A DNA stretch of 64,000 nucleotides from Variovorax sp. PMC12 (GTDB taxonomy: Bacteria; Pseudomonadota; Gammaproteobacteria; Burkholderiales; Burkholderiaceae_C), in assembly GCF_003019815.1 (NCBI RefSeq), contig NZ_CP027773.1, positions 507,001 to 571,000 of the forward strand, given 5' to 3'. This document shows, piece by piece, positions 50,405-59,227 of this stretch. The first letter of the stretch is position 1; every line of letters starts with the position of its first letter. Position numbers and translations under genes: made by a program. Under the pieces are notes generated by a model. It ran no database searches, was not told the origin of the DNA, and worked only from the letters and a program-made list of their open reading frames with translations.

Positions 50405-51601
50405 TCAGGGCTGCCGCGGCTGGATCAAAGGATCGAGCTCCGCGCGCAGCTGCCTGATGGCGATTTCGTGGCGCAGCGTCTGCGGCCCGCGGCCGTAGGT
50501 ACCCGCCTTGCGGATCAGGCGAAGTTGCTCGCGCTGCAGCCGGGTCTTCAGCCGCCTCGCGCGCCAGCCGTAGGTCCAGCCCATCTCGCGGCGGACCTTG
50601 TAGCGCTGCATGGGCGCGCCCAGCCGCACCCATTCGTCGTCGCGGATCAGCTCGCGCTCGGGCACGAAGACGGCTGCCAGCGCATGCAGGTACGTGCCGT
50701 TCTCTTTCACGGCCACGCGCCATATCAGGCCCGCCGCGACCAGCGCGGGAATGCCCTTGACGAACAGCAGCACGGCCATTTCGCCGTAGCCGTTGTCGAA
50801 CAAATCTTCGAGGAACGGCGAATTCCAGATGAAGTGCATGGCCCACGCGAGCGCGAAGCTCGACAGTGCCGCCGCCACCCGCACAGCCATCGGCCGCTCT
50901 GGATGCAGCAGGAACCAGGCGATGCCGAAAGACGCGATGGTGGTGTAGGCCGCATGGCTCCACAGTCCGCTCATGAGCCCGCGCGTGAGCAGGTTGAGGA
51001 ACACCGGATAGACCTGGTTCTCCAGCGGAAAGTGCATGGAGGCGTTGACGGTGTAGCTCAGGTTCTCGATCACCTGGAAGCCCAGCCCCGCCAGCGCGCC
51101 GACGATGAGCACCGAGAGATACGTCTGGAACTGGTTGCGCGCGACCAGCACCAGCAGGATGACGCCCGCGATCTTCAGGAACTCTTCCGTGATCGGCCCC
51201 GCGATGGCCGGCCCCCACACCGCCACGAACTCCGGCGATATGAGCTTGGCGCACAGGCTCTGGATCGCGATATTGGCCGGCGCCGCGAAGTACACCGCGC
51301 CCATGCCGCCCCAGGCGAAAGCCAGAATGAACGCCTCCGGCGGATGCTGCTCGAGCAGGTCGAGCGTGCGGAAGGCGGCCAGGAAGATCAGCGTGTAGAG
51401 CCCCCACACCAGCAGCCCCAGGAAGGCCGTGACCGGGACCACGCGGAATCCGAGCGAGAACATGTTCACCGTGTAGAACAGGCCGTTGACGATCAGCGCC
51501 GTGAGCACCCAGAACGCCGCGCGCTGCGGCTGGAAGAAAGAGTCGGTACCGACCGGCCACGAGGCCTGGTCCTTGTCGAGGACGGGAGCGTCGATGTTCA
51601 T
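50405..51601 (-). CDS. PrsW-family glutamic-type intramembrane protease
   Basis: The 398-residue protein has about eight to nine membrane helices. Family signatures are GPITEEFLKI (EE motif, about residues 146-155), GLGFQVIENLSYT (about 180-192), GLWSHAAYTT and WAMHFIWNSP, which carry the conserved acidic and His residues of PrsW/CAAX-protease-like enzymes. The C-terminal about 110 residues are soluble and basic. Substrates are probably membrane regulators such as anti-sigma factors, but none is identified. It overlaps the preceding gene by 4 bp (51598-51601). Confidence 0.82.
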   Translation of the reverse strand: MNIDAPVLDKDQASWPVGTDSFFQPQRAAFWVLTALIVNGLFYTVNMFSLGFRVVPVTAFLGLLVWGLYTLIFLAAFRTLDLLEQHPPEAFILAFAWGGMGAVYFAAPANIAIQSLCAKLISPEFVAVWGPAIAGPITEEFLKIAGVILLVLVARNQFQTYLSVLIVGALAGLGFQVIENLSYTVNASMHFPLENQVYPVFLNLLTRGLMSGLWSHAAYTTIASFGIAWFLLHPERPMAVRVAAALSSFALAWAMHFIWNSPFLEDLFDNGYGEMAVLLFVKGIPALVAAGLIWRVAVKENGTYLHALAAVFVPERELIRDDEWVRLGAPMQRYKVRREMGWTYGWRARRLKTRLQREQLRLIRKAGTYGRGPQTLRHEIAIRQLRAELDPLIQPRQP

Positions 51602-52167
51602 TCCTGCGGCGCCTCGATGTCCATGGAGTCCAGCATGCCGCGCGCTTCGGCCAGCGCGCCGTCCAGCCCTTCGTTGGGTCCGTAGAAGTCGATCTGCACG
51701 AGCGACTTGCGCCGCATGTCGACCACCTGCCAGAAGCGACCGGCCAGCTTGGAGCCGTAGTACGCGAAAGTCTTGCCCTGCAGGCCCCATGACGTCACGA
51801 AGTCGGACACGTCGCCGTCGATGGTCAGGCCCTGGCCGCGCTCCATGAGCCGCTGCTGCCGCACCAGCGGACCGTCGGGGCCGCCGGCCCAGGGCTGCGT
51901 CGTCACCCGAAACTTATGGCCGCCCTTGAGCAGCATCAACGAGCGGCCGGCCTTGGAGCGCGCCACGTCCATCTTCCACCCCTCGGCCGGCACGAACCGC
52001 GCCTGGCCCGCATCGATGGTTTCGCCGGCCGCCAGCGCCAACGGGCGTGCGCCGGGCGTGTGGCGGTCCCAGAAAGTCAGCCCGCCGACGTAGGCGGCAA
52101 TGGCGAGCAGAACCGCGAGCGCACCTGGCCAGGTGCGGTAGGGGATTCGGCGGGAGGGCTCGTGCAT
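51598..52167 (-). CDS. Membrane-anchored periplasmic hypothetical protein
   Basis: This 189-residue protein has one N-terminal helix (ALAVLLAIAAYVGGLTFW, about residues 16-33) and a periplasmic beta-rich domain (PAEGWKMDVARSKAGRSLMLLKGGHKFRVTTQPW). Overlap with the PrsW-type protease (ATGA) implies coupled translation and a joint function, possibly as partner or regulator. No family recognised. Confidence 0.7.
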   Translation of the reverse strand: MHEPSRRIPYRTWPGALAVLLAIAAYVGGLTFWDRHTPGARPLALAAGETIDAGQARFVPAEGWKMDVARSKAGRSLMLLKGGHKFRVTTQPWAGGPDGPLVRQQRLMERGQGLTIDGDVSDFVTSWGLQGKTFAYYGSKLAGRFWQVVDMRRKSLVQIDFYGPNEGLDGALAEARGMLDSMDIEAPQE

Positions 52168-52208
52168 GGGTTGATCGTGCCATATGGACGACCTTCATCG
52201 CCCACGAG

Positions 52209-53066
52209 TCACGCCCGAGGTCCGCGCGACTTTGCGACGCCGAAACCCACGATCACGGCCGCGCAAACAAAGGCCAGCAGCGCCAGCCACACCGACCTGG
52301 TGAACCCGTAAGTGCCCAGCGCCACGCCTGCCGCGACAAAGATGCCGAGCCATTCGAGCACGGCGTCGAGCCAGCTCCTGGGCCTGGACGCTGGCTGCGC
52401 GGCCTGTGGCGCGACTGGCTCCCGCCTCGGCTTCTTCCTGTCAACCTGCGGAAACTGGCCTTTCAGTTCCTCCGTGGGCCAGGACCCCGCATCGGTCGAG
52501 CCCGCGCCCGACAACAGCCATACCGGGTTCGCGCCGTATGCCGACAAGTCTTTCGCCAGCTGCTTCATCTCGCCACTCGCGGTATCGGGCGTGTCGATGG
52601 CCGCCAGATCGGCGCGCAGCCATTTCTCGGCTTCGGCGGCGTCGGGCAACCCACTGGTCCGCAGCAGCAGATGGTCCGCGAAATCATGCGCGATCAGTTC
52701 CGCAAAGCCGTCGTAAATGGGCCGGTAACGCTCGCCGACTGCCGCCAGGATGGCCTCGCGCCGGCTTGCCAATCGCGCCAATGCTGTTCGCTTGTCGGTC
52801 ACGAGATAGGGGTACGTGGCCTCCGCGCCGAAATGTTCCAGGCATTCCGCGCGGTCCGCGGCGGCGGCTTCATCGTCGATGTCGTATTCGTCGATGAACC
52901 GCGCATGCCGGATGTCGTCCGCGCCGAAGAGCGCGCGCCAGAACAGCGGGAAGGACGCATTGGCTTCCAGTTCGCCGCCGTGACCGAAGAAGCCGCGCCA
53001 TTCGTTGCGGCTGCCCTCGGGCATGCGAGGCAGGGCGGAACTGGACAGGAAGACGGGATGCGACAT
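52209..53066 (-). CDS. Hypothetical protein with C-terminal membrane helices
   Basis: This 285-residue protein is soluble and acidic for its first 220 residues (for example WRALFGADDIRHARFIDEYDIDDEAAAADRAECLEHFG). It then has a Pro/Arg-rich spacer and two adjacent helices at the C-terminus (about 235-275: EWLGIFVAAGVALGTYGFTRSVWLALLAFVCAAVIVGFGV), suggesting a tail-anchored cytoplasmic domain. ATG 53066 is preferred because GGAAGG lies upstream. Function unknown. Confidence 0.7.
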   Translation of the reverse strand: MSHPVFLSSSALPRMPEGSRNEWRGFFGHGGELEANASFPLFWRALFGADDIRHARFIDEYDIDDEAAAADRAECLEHFGAEATYPYLVTDKRTALARLASRREAILAAVGERYRPIYDGFAELIAHDFADHLLLRTSGLPDAAEAEKWLRADLAAIDTPDTASGEMKQLAKDLSAYGANPVWLLSGAGSTDAGSWPTEELKGQFPQVDRKKPRREPVAPQAAQPASRPRSWLDAVLEWLGIFVAAGVALGTYGFTRSVWLALLAFVCAAVIVGFGVAKSRGPRA

Positions 53067-53218
53067 GGATTCCTTCCGGCGCGGCGGCACAAGGCTGCGT
53101 AGATTACTTTCTTGTCACCGGCCCGTCAGGCTATACGTGGATGGGCTTCCTACAGTGCGGCGCGGGCGGACATTTCGTTCATCCGTTCACGGCAAGGCAA
53201 CGCAAGAGAAGGAAAGCC

Positions 53219-53713
53219 ATGGTTCGCATCAGACTCCACATTCCCGCCGTCGCGGCGCTGCTCGCATTGGCCGCCACCGGCGCCGCCGCATCGGGCACGC
53301 ATGCAGGCGGCCACGACGCCGCCGCCGACAGCGCCATCGGCAAGCCCGGCGTGGCCGGGAAATCGTTTCGCACGATCCATGTCGACATGACCGACAACAT
53401 GCGCTTCACCCCGTCCGACATCCGCGTGAAGCAGGGAGAGACGGTGCGCTTCGTGGTCAGGAACGTGGGTGTCCTGAAGCACGAGCTGGTGCTGGGAACC
53501 GGCAAGGACCTGCGCGCGCACTACGAGGCGATGATGAAGAACCCCGAGATGGAGCACGCCGATCCGAACATGGTGACGCTGGCGCCGGGCAAGACCGGCG
53601 AGGTGCTCTGGCAGTTCACGCAGGCGGGCAAGGTCGATTTCGGCTGCCTGCAGCCGGGGCACTACGACTCCGGCATGAAGGGCGCGGTGAGCGTGGCGAA
53701 GGCTGGCCGCTGA
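53219..53713 (+). CDS. Secreted cupredoxin (type 1 copper protein)
   Basis: The 164-residue protein has a signal peptide (AVAALLALAATGAAASG) and a short His-rich start (THAGGHD). The cupredoxin fold follows, with FTPSDIRVKQGETVRFVVRNVGVLKHELVLG and the copper loop FGCLQPGHYDSGMKG. His (in LKHEL), Cys, His and Met are the expected type 1 ligands. It could carry electrons or buffer copper in the periplasm. No copper exporter or oxidase is adjacent. Confidence 0.87.
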   Translation: MVRIRLHIPAVAALLALAATGAAASGTHAGGHDAAADSAIGKPGVAGKSFRTIHVDMTDNMRFTPSDIRVKQGETVRFVVRNVGVLKHELVLGTGKDLRAHYEAMMKNPEMEHADPNMVTLAPGKTGEVLWQFTQAGKVDFGCLQPGHYDSGMKGAVSVAKAGR

Positions 53714-53744
53714 CCTTCTGCGTGCCTGCCCGTTCGATCGCTGC

Positions 53745-54137
53745 TCAGCCGCCGATGGGCGAGCACAGCTCGATCAGCGTGCCGTCGGGGCAGCGAACAT
53801 AGGAGACCACCTGTCCCCATGGCTTGGAGACGGGCGCGGACAGTTCGGATGCCCCTGCCGCAATGGCTCGTGCATGCGCTCCCGCGACATCGTCGGTGAC
53901 GAAGCCCAGCTCCATGCCCAGCGGCTTGGCCGAGGCCGATGCAGCAACATGCCCTTGCGGGAAATTCGACTCCGCAAGCTCGTGCGCGGCAAAGGCGAGG
54001 GTGGTCTCGCCGGTCGTGAGTTCGCCGTAGGTGTTCGATTCGTGGAGGAACTTGCGCGTGAAGCCGAAGGCCTGTTCGAAGAACAGAAGCGATTGGGCGA
54101 CGTCGGGAACGTAGACGATGGTGTAGCCGAATTTCAT
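53745..54137 (-). CDS. Glyoxalase/bleomycin-resistance (VOC) family protein
   Basis: The 130-residue protein has two beta-alpha-beta-beta-beta repeats of the vicinal-oxygen-chelate fold: FGYTIVYVPDVAQSLLFFEQAFGFTRKF and LGMELGFVTDDVAGAHARAIAAGASELSAPV, ending GQVVSYVRCPDGTLIELCSP. Metal ligands are probably the terminal Glu and upstream polar residues. Substrate unknown. It lies 46 bp before the end of the purine-type operon on the same strand but is probably separate. Confidence 0.8.
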   Translation of the reverse strand: MKFGYTIVYVPDVAQSLLFFEQAFGFTRKFLHESNTYGELTTGETTLAFAAHELAESNFPQGHVAASASAKPLGMELGFVTDDVAGAHARAIAAGASELSAPVSKPWGQVVSYVRCPDGTLIELCSPIGG

Positions 54138-54183
54138 GGGTGTCGGATGCGTGAATGCGCGGTCGAGTGAAACAGCCGGCACT

Positions 54184-55716
54184 CTATCTGGAGTCGATTG
54201 GCGGTGTGAGCCGCGAAAGGCCGGGCAGCTCGACCGCCTGGCATCGCCGTATCACCTCGGCGAAGCAGGGCTCGAACACGCGGTTGGCGGCCTCCCACTT
54301 GCCGTGTTCCTGCAGGTAGGCGGGCAGCAGTTCGTCCAGTTCGGCCCACACCGCCGATTCGTCGACTGTGAGCAGCCGGCCGTCCTGCGAGACGATCCGC
54401 CCGGCCACCATCACGAGCTCGACCGAGCTGCCGTTCTCGCAATAGACCAGCTGTTTTGCAATGTCGTTGCGCGGCCGGAAGTTGTCGTTGTCCAGGTCCA
54501 GCATCACGAGGTCCGCGGCCTTGCCGACTTCGAGCGAACCTGTCACTTCGTCGAGCAGCGCGGTGCGCGCGCCGTCGATGGTGGCCATCTTCAGCACCTC
54601 GGCGGCGCGCGGCCATTCGGCGGGGTCGGAGCCCGGGCCGTTGTGCATCAGCGCGGCAAAACGCATCAGGTCGAACACGCGCGCGCTGTCGTTCGACGAG
54701 AGGCCGTCGGTGCCCAGCCCGATGCGCACGCCCGCATCCATCAGCTTGCGGATGGGCGACAGCCCCGAGCCCAGCTTGAGGTTGCTCAGCGGGTTGTGCA
54801 CCACCGTGCAGCCGGCCTCGCCCATGCGCGCGATGTCGGCATCGGTGAGCCAGATGGCGTGCGCCAGGGTGGCGTGGCGGTCGAGGATGCCGATGTCGTG
54901 CATGTGCGCCAGCAGCGTCTTGCCGTAGAACATCTGGCCTGCCACGGCCTGCACCTTCGTCTCCAGCAGGTGGGTGTGCAGCGGCACGCCGTGCTGCACC
55001 GCCAGCGCGTGGCAGGCCTGCAGCATGTCGACGGTGCAGCGCTGCGGCGCCGAGGGTGTGATGGCAAGGCGCAGGCGGCCATCGGCCTGCCCGTGGAACA
55101 GCCGGAACGCCTCCTGGCAATACGCCATGTAGTCGGCGGCCGTGGCCGGTGCGCCGAACTTCAGCTGCGCGCTCAGGTGCTCGGGAAACAGCTCGTGGCC
55201 GAAGGGCGTCGAGTCAAGCACCGGCGTGTTGAGCACCGCGCTCGACACATTGACCCGGATGCCCGCGTCCCGGTATGCGCGGAAGACGATGCCGAGCCGG
55301 TCGATGCTGTGCGCCATCGGGTCGAAGAAGTCGTCGCACAGGGTGGTCACGCCGCTTTTCAGCGACTGCATGGCGAGCAGCAGCGTGCGCAGGTACAGAA
55401 GGCGGTCTCCGATGGGGCTGCCGCTGAGGTACGTGTAGGCGTACAGCAGCCAGGTCTCCAGCGGCATGCCTTCGTAGCGGCCCTTGAAGAAGGTCTCGCT
55501 CGAATGCGTGTGTGCGTTGACGAGGCCCGGCATTAGGAGCTTGCCGCGCGCTTCGACGAGTGTGCAGGCCTGCGGCACGGGCAGGTCGGGGCCGATGGCT
55601 TCGATCCTGCCGTCCCGCAGCAGCAGGTCGGCATGCACGGGCTGCGTGCCCTGCGGCCCGGCCAGGGTCAGTACCTCGGCGCCGCGGATCAGTGTGAGGG
55701 CTGGCGTGGTCGTCAT
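54184..55716 (-). CDS. TRZ/ATZ-type amidohydrolase (purine/heterocycle deaminase-like)
   Basis: The 510-residue metal-dependent hydrolase has LLMPGLVNAHTHSSETFF (HxH metal motif, about residues 61-78), PLHTHLLETKVQ (His, about 245), TLAHAIWLTDADI (about 280-290) and GLGTDGLSSNDSARVFDLMRF (catalytic Asp, about 332). These signatures fit guanine/8-oxoguanine/cytosine deaminase and s-triazine hydrolase relatives. Adjacency to a nucleoside-type BMP transporter suggests deamination of an imported purine or pyrimidine derivative. It is the final gene of the operon. Confidence 0.86.
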   Translation of the reverse strand: MTTTPALTLIRGAEVLTLAGPQGTQPVHADLLLRDGRIEAIGPDLPVPQACTLVEARGKLLMPGLVNAHTHSSETFFKGRYEGMPLETWLLYAYTYLSGSPIGDRLLYLRTLLLAMQSLKSGVTTLCDDFFDPMAHSIDRLGIVFRAYRDAGIRVNVSSAVLNTPVLDSTPFGHELFPEHLSAQLKFGAPATAADYMAYCQEAFRLFHGQADGRLRLAITPSAPQRCTVDMLQACHALAVQHGVPLHTHLLETKVQAVAGQMFYGKTLLAHMHDIGILDRHATLAHAIWLTDADIARMGEAGCTVVHNPLSNLKLGSGLSPIRKLMDAGVRIGLGTDGLSSNDSARVFDLMRFAALMHNGPGSDPAEWPRAAEVLKMATIDGARTALLDEVTGSLEVGKAADLVMLDLDNDNFRPRNDIAKQLVYCENGSSVELVMVAGRIVSQDGRLLTVDESAVWAELDELLPAYLQEHGKWEAANRVFEPCFAEVIRRCQAVELPGLSRLTPPIDSR

Positions 55717-55727
55717 GTGCCGCCTGC

Positions 55728-56630
55728 TCAGTCGCGCATCTCGGCCGTGCCCCTGATGGAGCCCAGCCCGCCGCGCAGCTTGGTGCTCAGCCACACGCCG
55801 AAGATGGTCGCAAGGTAGGGCAACGACTGCAGCAGGTCGTTGGAAATGGCGCCGCCATACATCAGCTGGGCGCGGATGCCCAGCGCGGAAACCACCGCGA
55901 AGAACAGTGCCGCCCCGGTGGCGCCGAGTGCGCTGCCGGCGCCGAAGATCACCGCCGCGAACGCCATGAAGCCTCGGCCCGCCGTCATGTTCTGCGAGAA
56001 GATCTGCAGGCTGCCGCCGGCCAGCTCCGCACCGCCGATGGCGCACAGCACGCCGCCGAGCGCCAGCGCCAGCAGGCGCATGCGCCCCGGGTTCACGCCC
56101 ACGCTGCGCGCCGCGAACGGGTGCTCGCCCGAGGCCGACATCTGCAGGCCCAGCCGGGTGCGTTCCAGCAGCAGCCACACCAGCCACACCGCCACGGGCA
56201 TGAACAGCACGAACACCGAGAGGCCGCCGAATGCGCCCAGGTCGACGCTGGTCAGGCTGTTGAGCTTGGGAATGCCGAACGGCGCAGTCACCGTGGCTTC
56301 GCTGTCGTACAGCGCCTGGATGGCGAGCGAGGTGCCGCCGAGGCCCAGCCCCGTCAGGCCCAGCCCCGCGATGATCGGGTTGGCCTTGAGCCGCTCGACC
56401 ACCCACCACAGCAGCGCCGACGCCGCCACGCACAGCCCCGCGGCGATCAGCATGGCCTGGGCGAACGAGCCGGTCTGCACGATGCCGACGATGAGCGCGC
56501 AGCTGCCGATGATCATCAGGCCCTCCAGGCCGAGGTTCCAGATGCCCGCGCGCTGCGCCAGCACGCCCGCCAGCGTGACATAGACCAGCGGCGTGCCGGA
56601 GATCAGGATGGAGACGAGCGTGTCTGTCAT
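55728..56630 (-). CDS. Nucleoside/purine-type ABC transporter permease (second permease)
   Basis: The 300-residue protein has about eight to nine membrane helices of the RbsC/BmpA-associated permease family: LAGVLAQRAGIWNLGLEGLMIIGS, PIIAGLGLTGLGLGGTSLAIQAL and FMAFAAVIFGAGSALGATGAALFF. It forms the inner-membrane pore with the permease upstream, and its start overlaps that gene's stop by 4 bp. The amidohydrolase follows after 11 bp. Confidence 0.9.
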   Translation of the reverse strand: MTDTLVSILISGTPLVYVTLAGVLAQRAGIWNLGLEGLMIIGSCALIVGIVQTGSFAQAMLIAAGLCVAASALLWWVVERLKANPIIAGLGLTGLGLGGTSLAIQALYDSEATVTAPFGIPKLNSLTSVDLGAFGGLSVFVLFMPVAVWLVWLLLERTRLGLQMSASGEHPFAARSVGVNPGRMRLLALALGGVLCAIGGAELAGGSLQIFSQNMTAGRGFMAFAAVIFGAGSALGATGAALFFAVVSALGIRAQLMYGGAISNDLLQSLPYLATIFGVWLSTKLRGGLGSIRGTAEMRD

Positions 56631-57661
56631 GCGGGCTTTCGGGTCAGGAGCTTGTCCAGCCACTTGGCGCGGGACGTGATGAACAGGGCGATGGTGGCGT
56701 TGATGACCTCGATGGCCGCCGCGGGCATGCCGGCCATCACCGGCAGGTAGAGCGCGGCCGATGCCAGCGCACCGAAGAAGAGGGCGGACACGGCGGTGCC
56801 GACGATGGTGAGCTGCGCGACCAGCGCGATCAGGATGGCCGTGAAGCCGTGCGCGGGCAGGAAGCCGCTGGCCAGCCGCCCGTTGGGGCCCAGCAGCTCG
56901 ATGCCGCCGGCCAGCCCGGCCAGCGCGCCGCTCACCAGGAAGCTGAAGAGGCCGATGCGCCCAACCCGCGCACCCTGCCACGACACCATGGTCGGGTTGC
57001 GCCCCGCGAGGTTGGCGACGATGCCCAGCGCCGTGCGGTTGGCCAGCAGCCACGACAGCGCGAACACCAGCAGCGTGAGCACCACGATCAGCGGCGACAC
57101 GCCCAGCGAATCGGAGATGCGGTAGGCGTCGGCAATGGGCCGGCTCGATGCCTGCTGTCCCGAGCCCGTCGGGTCTTTCAGCGGCCCGGAGGTCACGTAC
57201 ACCAGCAGCAGGCCTGCCAGGAAGTTGCCCATCAGCGTGGTGATGACCTCGTCGGTGCCCGAGCGCAGGCGCAGCAGGCCCGGCCACATGGCCCACAGCG
57301 CGCCGCCCAGCATGCCCGCGAGCAGGCAGCAGGCGACGACCAGCCAGGCCGGACCGCCCGCGAGCCACTCGGCGGTGAACGCCGCGAAGATGGAGCCGAC
57401 ATAGAACTGCCCCTGGGCGCCGATGTTGAAGAAGCCCGCGCGGAACGCGATGGCCACGCCGGTGGCGGTGATGAACAGCGGCATGGCCCAGCGCAGGCCC
57501 TGGTGCAGGGCCCCGTCGCGCAGGAAGGCGCCGTCGAGGATACCGGTGAACAGCTCGCCCGCGTCGAGCCCGGCGCCCATGAAGGCCAGCGCGCACAGCA
57601 GCAGCGCGAAGCAGACGAAGACCACCACCCGCAGCACGGGCAGCATGCGAGAGGCCGTCAT
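56627..57661 (-). CDS. Nucleoside/purine-type ABC transporter permease (first permease)
   Basis: The 344-residue membrane protein has about ten helices. It contains MPLFITATGVAIAFRAGFFNIGAQGQFYVGS, GTDEVITTLMGNFLAGLLL and ANLAGRNPTMVSWQGARVGRIGLFSFLVSGALAGLAGGIELLG, the pattern of the larger YufP-type permease of BMP/nucleoside importers. It overlaps the ATPase gene by 4 bp (57658-57661) and the second permease by 4 bp. Confidence 0.9.
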   Translation of the reverse strand: MTASRMLPVLRVVVFVCFALLLCALAFMGAGLDAGELFTGILDGAFLRDGALHQGLRWAMPLFITATGVAIAFRAGFFNIGAQGQFYVGSIFAAFTAEWLAGGPAWLVVACCLLAGMLGGALWAMWPGLLRLRSGTDEVITTLMGNFLAGLLLVYVTSGPLKDPTGSGQQASSRPIADAYRISDSLGVSPLIVVLTLLVFALSWLLANRTALGIVANLAGRNPTMVSWQGARVGRIGLFSFLVSGALAGLAGGIELLGPNGRLASGFLPAHGFTAILIALVAQLTIVGTAVSALFFGALASAALYLPVMAGMPAAAIEVINATIALFITSRAKWLDKLLTRKPA

Positions 57662-59211
57662 GCGTGTGCTCCCACCATCGCCTGGCCGACCTGCCGCAGG
57701 TCGTAGGGCGCGCCGTATTCGCCGACCACCTGCCCGCGCAGCATGACCAGCACGCGGTCGCTGATGTCGAAGAGCTCGTCCAGGTCGGACGAGATGAGGA
57801 TGATGGCCGCGCCCCGGTCGCGCGCCTGCCGCAGCGCCTTCCACACGTAGGCCGTGGCGCCGATGTCGAGGCCGCGCGTGGGCTGCGCCGCGATGATGAG
57901 CCGGGCGCTGTCGTCCACTTCGCGCGCGAAGATCACCTTCTGCGCATTGCCGCCGGAGAGCGAGCCCGCAGGCTGGCCGCAGTTGGCGTAGCGCACGCCC
58001 CATTGCGCGAGCGCCACGTCGCACTCGGCCTGGAGCTTCTTCGGGCGCACGAACGACAGCAGCCCGCCCTGCAGCAGGCGGCCCATGGACCAGTTCTCCC
58101 ACAGGCTGCTGTTGAGCGACAGGCCCTCGACGTTGCGCTCGAACGGGATGATGCGCAGGCCCGCGGCGCGCCGCGTGGCGAGGTCGCTGTGCGTCATGTC
58201 CTTGCCGCCGAACTCGAGCGTGCCGGACGCGGTGCCGGCCAGCGCCGAGATGGCGCGCACCAGCGTGCGCTGGCCGTTGCCTTCGACGCCGGCGATGCCG
58301 ATGATCTCGCCGGCGCGCACGTCGAGGCTCACCTCGTTCAGCGCCGCGCCCTCGGCGTCGGGCTGGGTAGAGAGCTTGTGCATGCGCAGCACGGTGGGAG
58401 CCGTGAGCCCTTCGGCTGCACGCGGCGGTGCCGCGGCTGCCTGCACCGGTGCCTTGGCGTCGCCCATGATCCATTGGCTCAGTTCGGCCGCGCCGATCGA
58501 TGCGCATGGCACTGGGCCGGTGACATGCTCGCCGCGGCGCAGCACGCTCACGGTGTCGGCAATGGCCATCATCTCGCGGATCTTGTGCAGGATGAGCACG
58601 ACGGTCACGCCGCGCTTCTTCAGGATGCGGATGCGCTCGAACAGCGTCTCCACGCCCGCCGGTGCGAGCACCGCCGTGGGTTCGTCCAGGATCAGCACGC
58701 GCGCGTCGGTGACCAGCGCACGCGCGATCTCGATGCCCTGCTGCGTCTCGATGGGCAGGTTGCGGATCACTTCGCGCGGGCTGACCGAAAGGCCCAGCCC
58801 GTCGAGATGCGCCTGCCAGCGCGCTTCCAGCTGGCGCCTGGTGAACAGTCCGCTGTGCCGCGTGGCGCCGAACTCCATCGCCTGCGCAACGGTGAAAGAC
58901 GCGGGCAGCGCGAAGCTCTGGTGCACCAGTTCCACGCCGGCCGCGCGCGCGGCGTTCACGTGGCCGGTGCGGATCTCGTGCTCGCCGATTTGCACGCGGC
59001 CGTGCGTGGGTTTCACCAGGCCGGAGCAGACGCGGGCGAAGGTGGTCTTGCCCGCGCCGTTCTGGCCGACCACCGCATGGATGCGGCCTTCCTCGAAAGC
59101 GATGGACACGTCCGACAGCGCCTTCACGGTGTCGTATTGCACGGTGACGCCGTCGAGCACCAGCGCCGGGCGCGCAGGAGAGGCCCCGCTGTTCGAGGAA
59201 CTGCTGTTCAT
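57658..59211 (-). CDS. Double-domain ABC transporter ATPase (RbsA/YufO type)
   Basis: The 517-residue protein has two ATP-binding cassettes. The first has Walker A VVGQNGAGKTTFAR (about residues 51-64), a signature region NLPIETQQGIEIARAL and Walker B VLILDEP. The second has the altered loop IAGVEGNGQRTLVRAI (about 294-309) and the signature SLSGGNAQKVIFARE (about 409-423). A degenerate second Walker A is normal for sugar/nucleoside importers of this class. It energises the two permeases. Confidence 0.92.
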   Translation of the reverse strand: MNSSSSNSGASPARPALVLDGVTVQYDTVKALSDVSIAFEEGRIHAVVGQNGAGKTTFARVCSGLVKPTHGRVQIGEHEIRTGHVNAARAAGVELVHQSFALPASFTVAQAMEFGATRHSGLFTRRQLEARWQAHLDGLGLSVSPREVIRNLPIETQQGIEIARALVTDARVLILDEPTAVLAPAGVETLFERIRILKKRGVTVVLILHKIREMMAIADTVSVLRRGEHVTGPVPCASIGAAELSQWIMGDAKAPVQAAAAPPRAAEGLTAPTVLRMHKLSTQPDAEGAALNEVSLDVRAGEIIGIAGVEGNGQRTLVRAISALAGTASGTLEFGGKDMTHSDLATRRAAGLRIIPFERNVEGLSLNSSLWENWSMGRLLQGGLLSFVRPKKLQAECDVALAQWGVRYANCGQPAGSLSGGNAQKVIFAREVDDSARLIIAAQPTRGLDIGATAYVWKALRQARDRGAAIILISSDLDELFDISDRVLVMLRGQVVGEYGAPYDLRQVGQAMVGAHA

Positions 59212-59227
59212 GCTGCGGTGGCGAGGG

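Noticed and set aside
54184..55716. Naming the amidohydrolase as guanine deaminase or atrazine hydrolase
   Set aside because: Only superfamily metal motifs are visible; nothing distinguishes the specific substrate.
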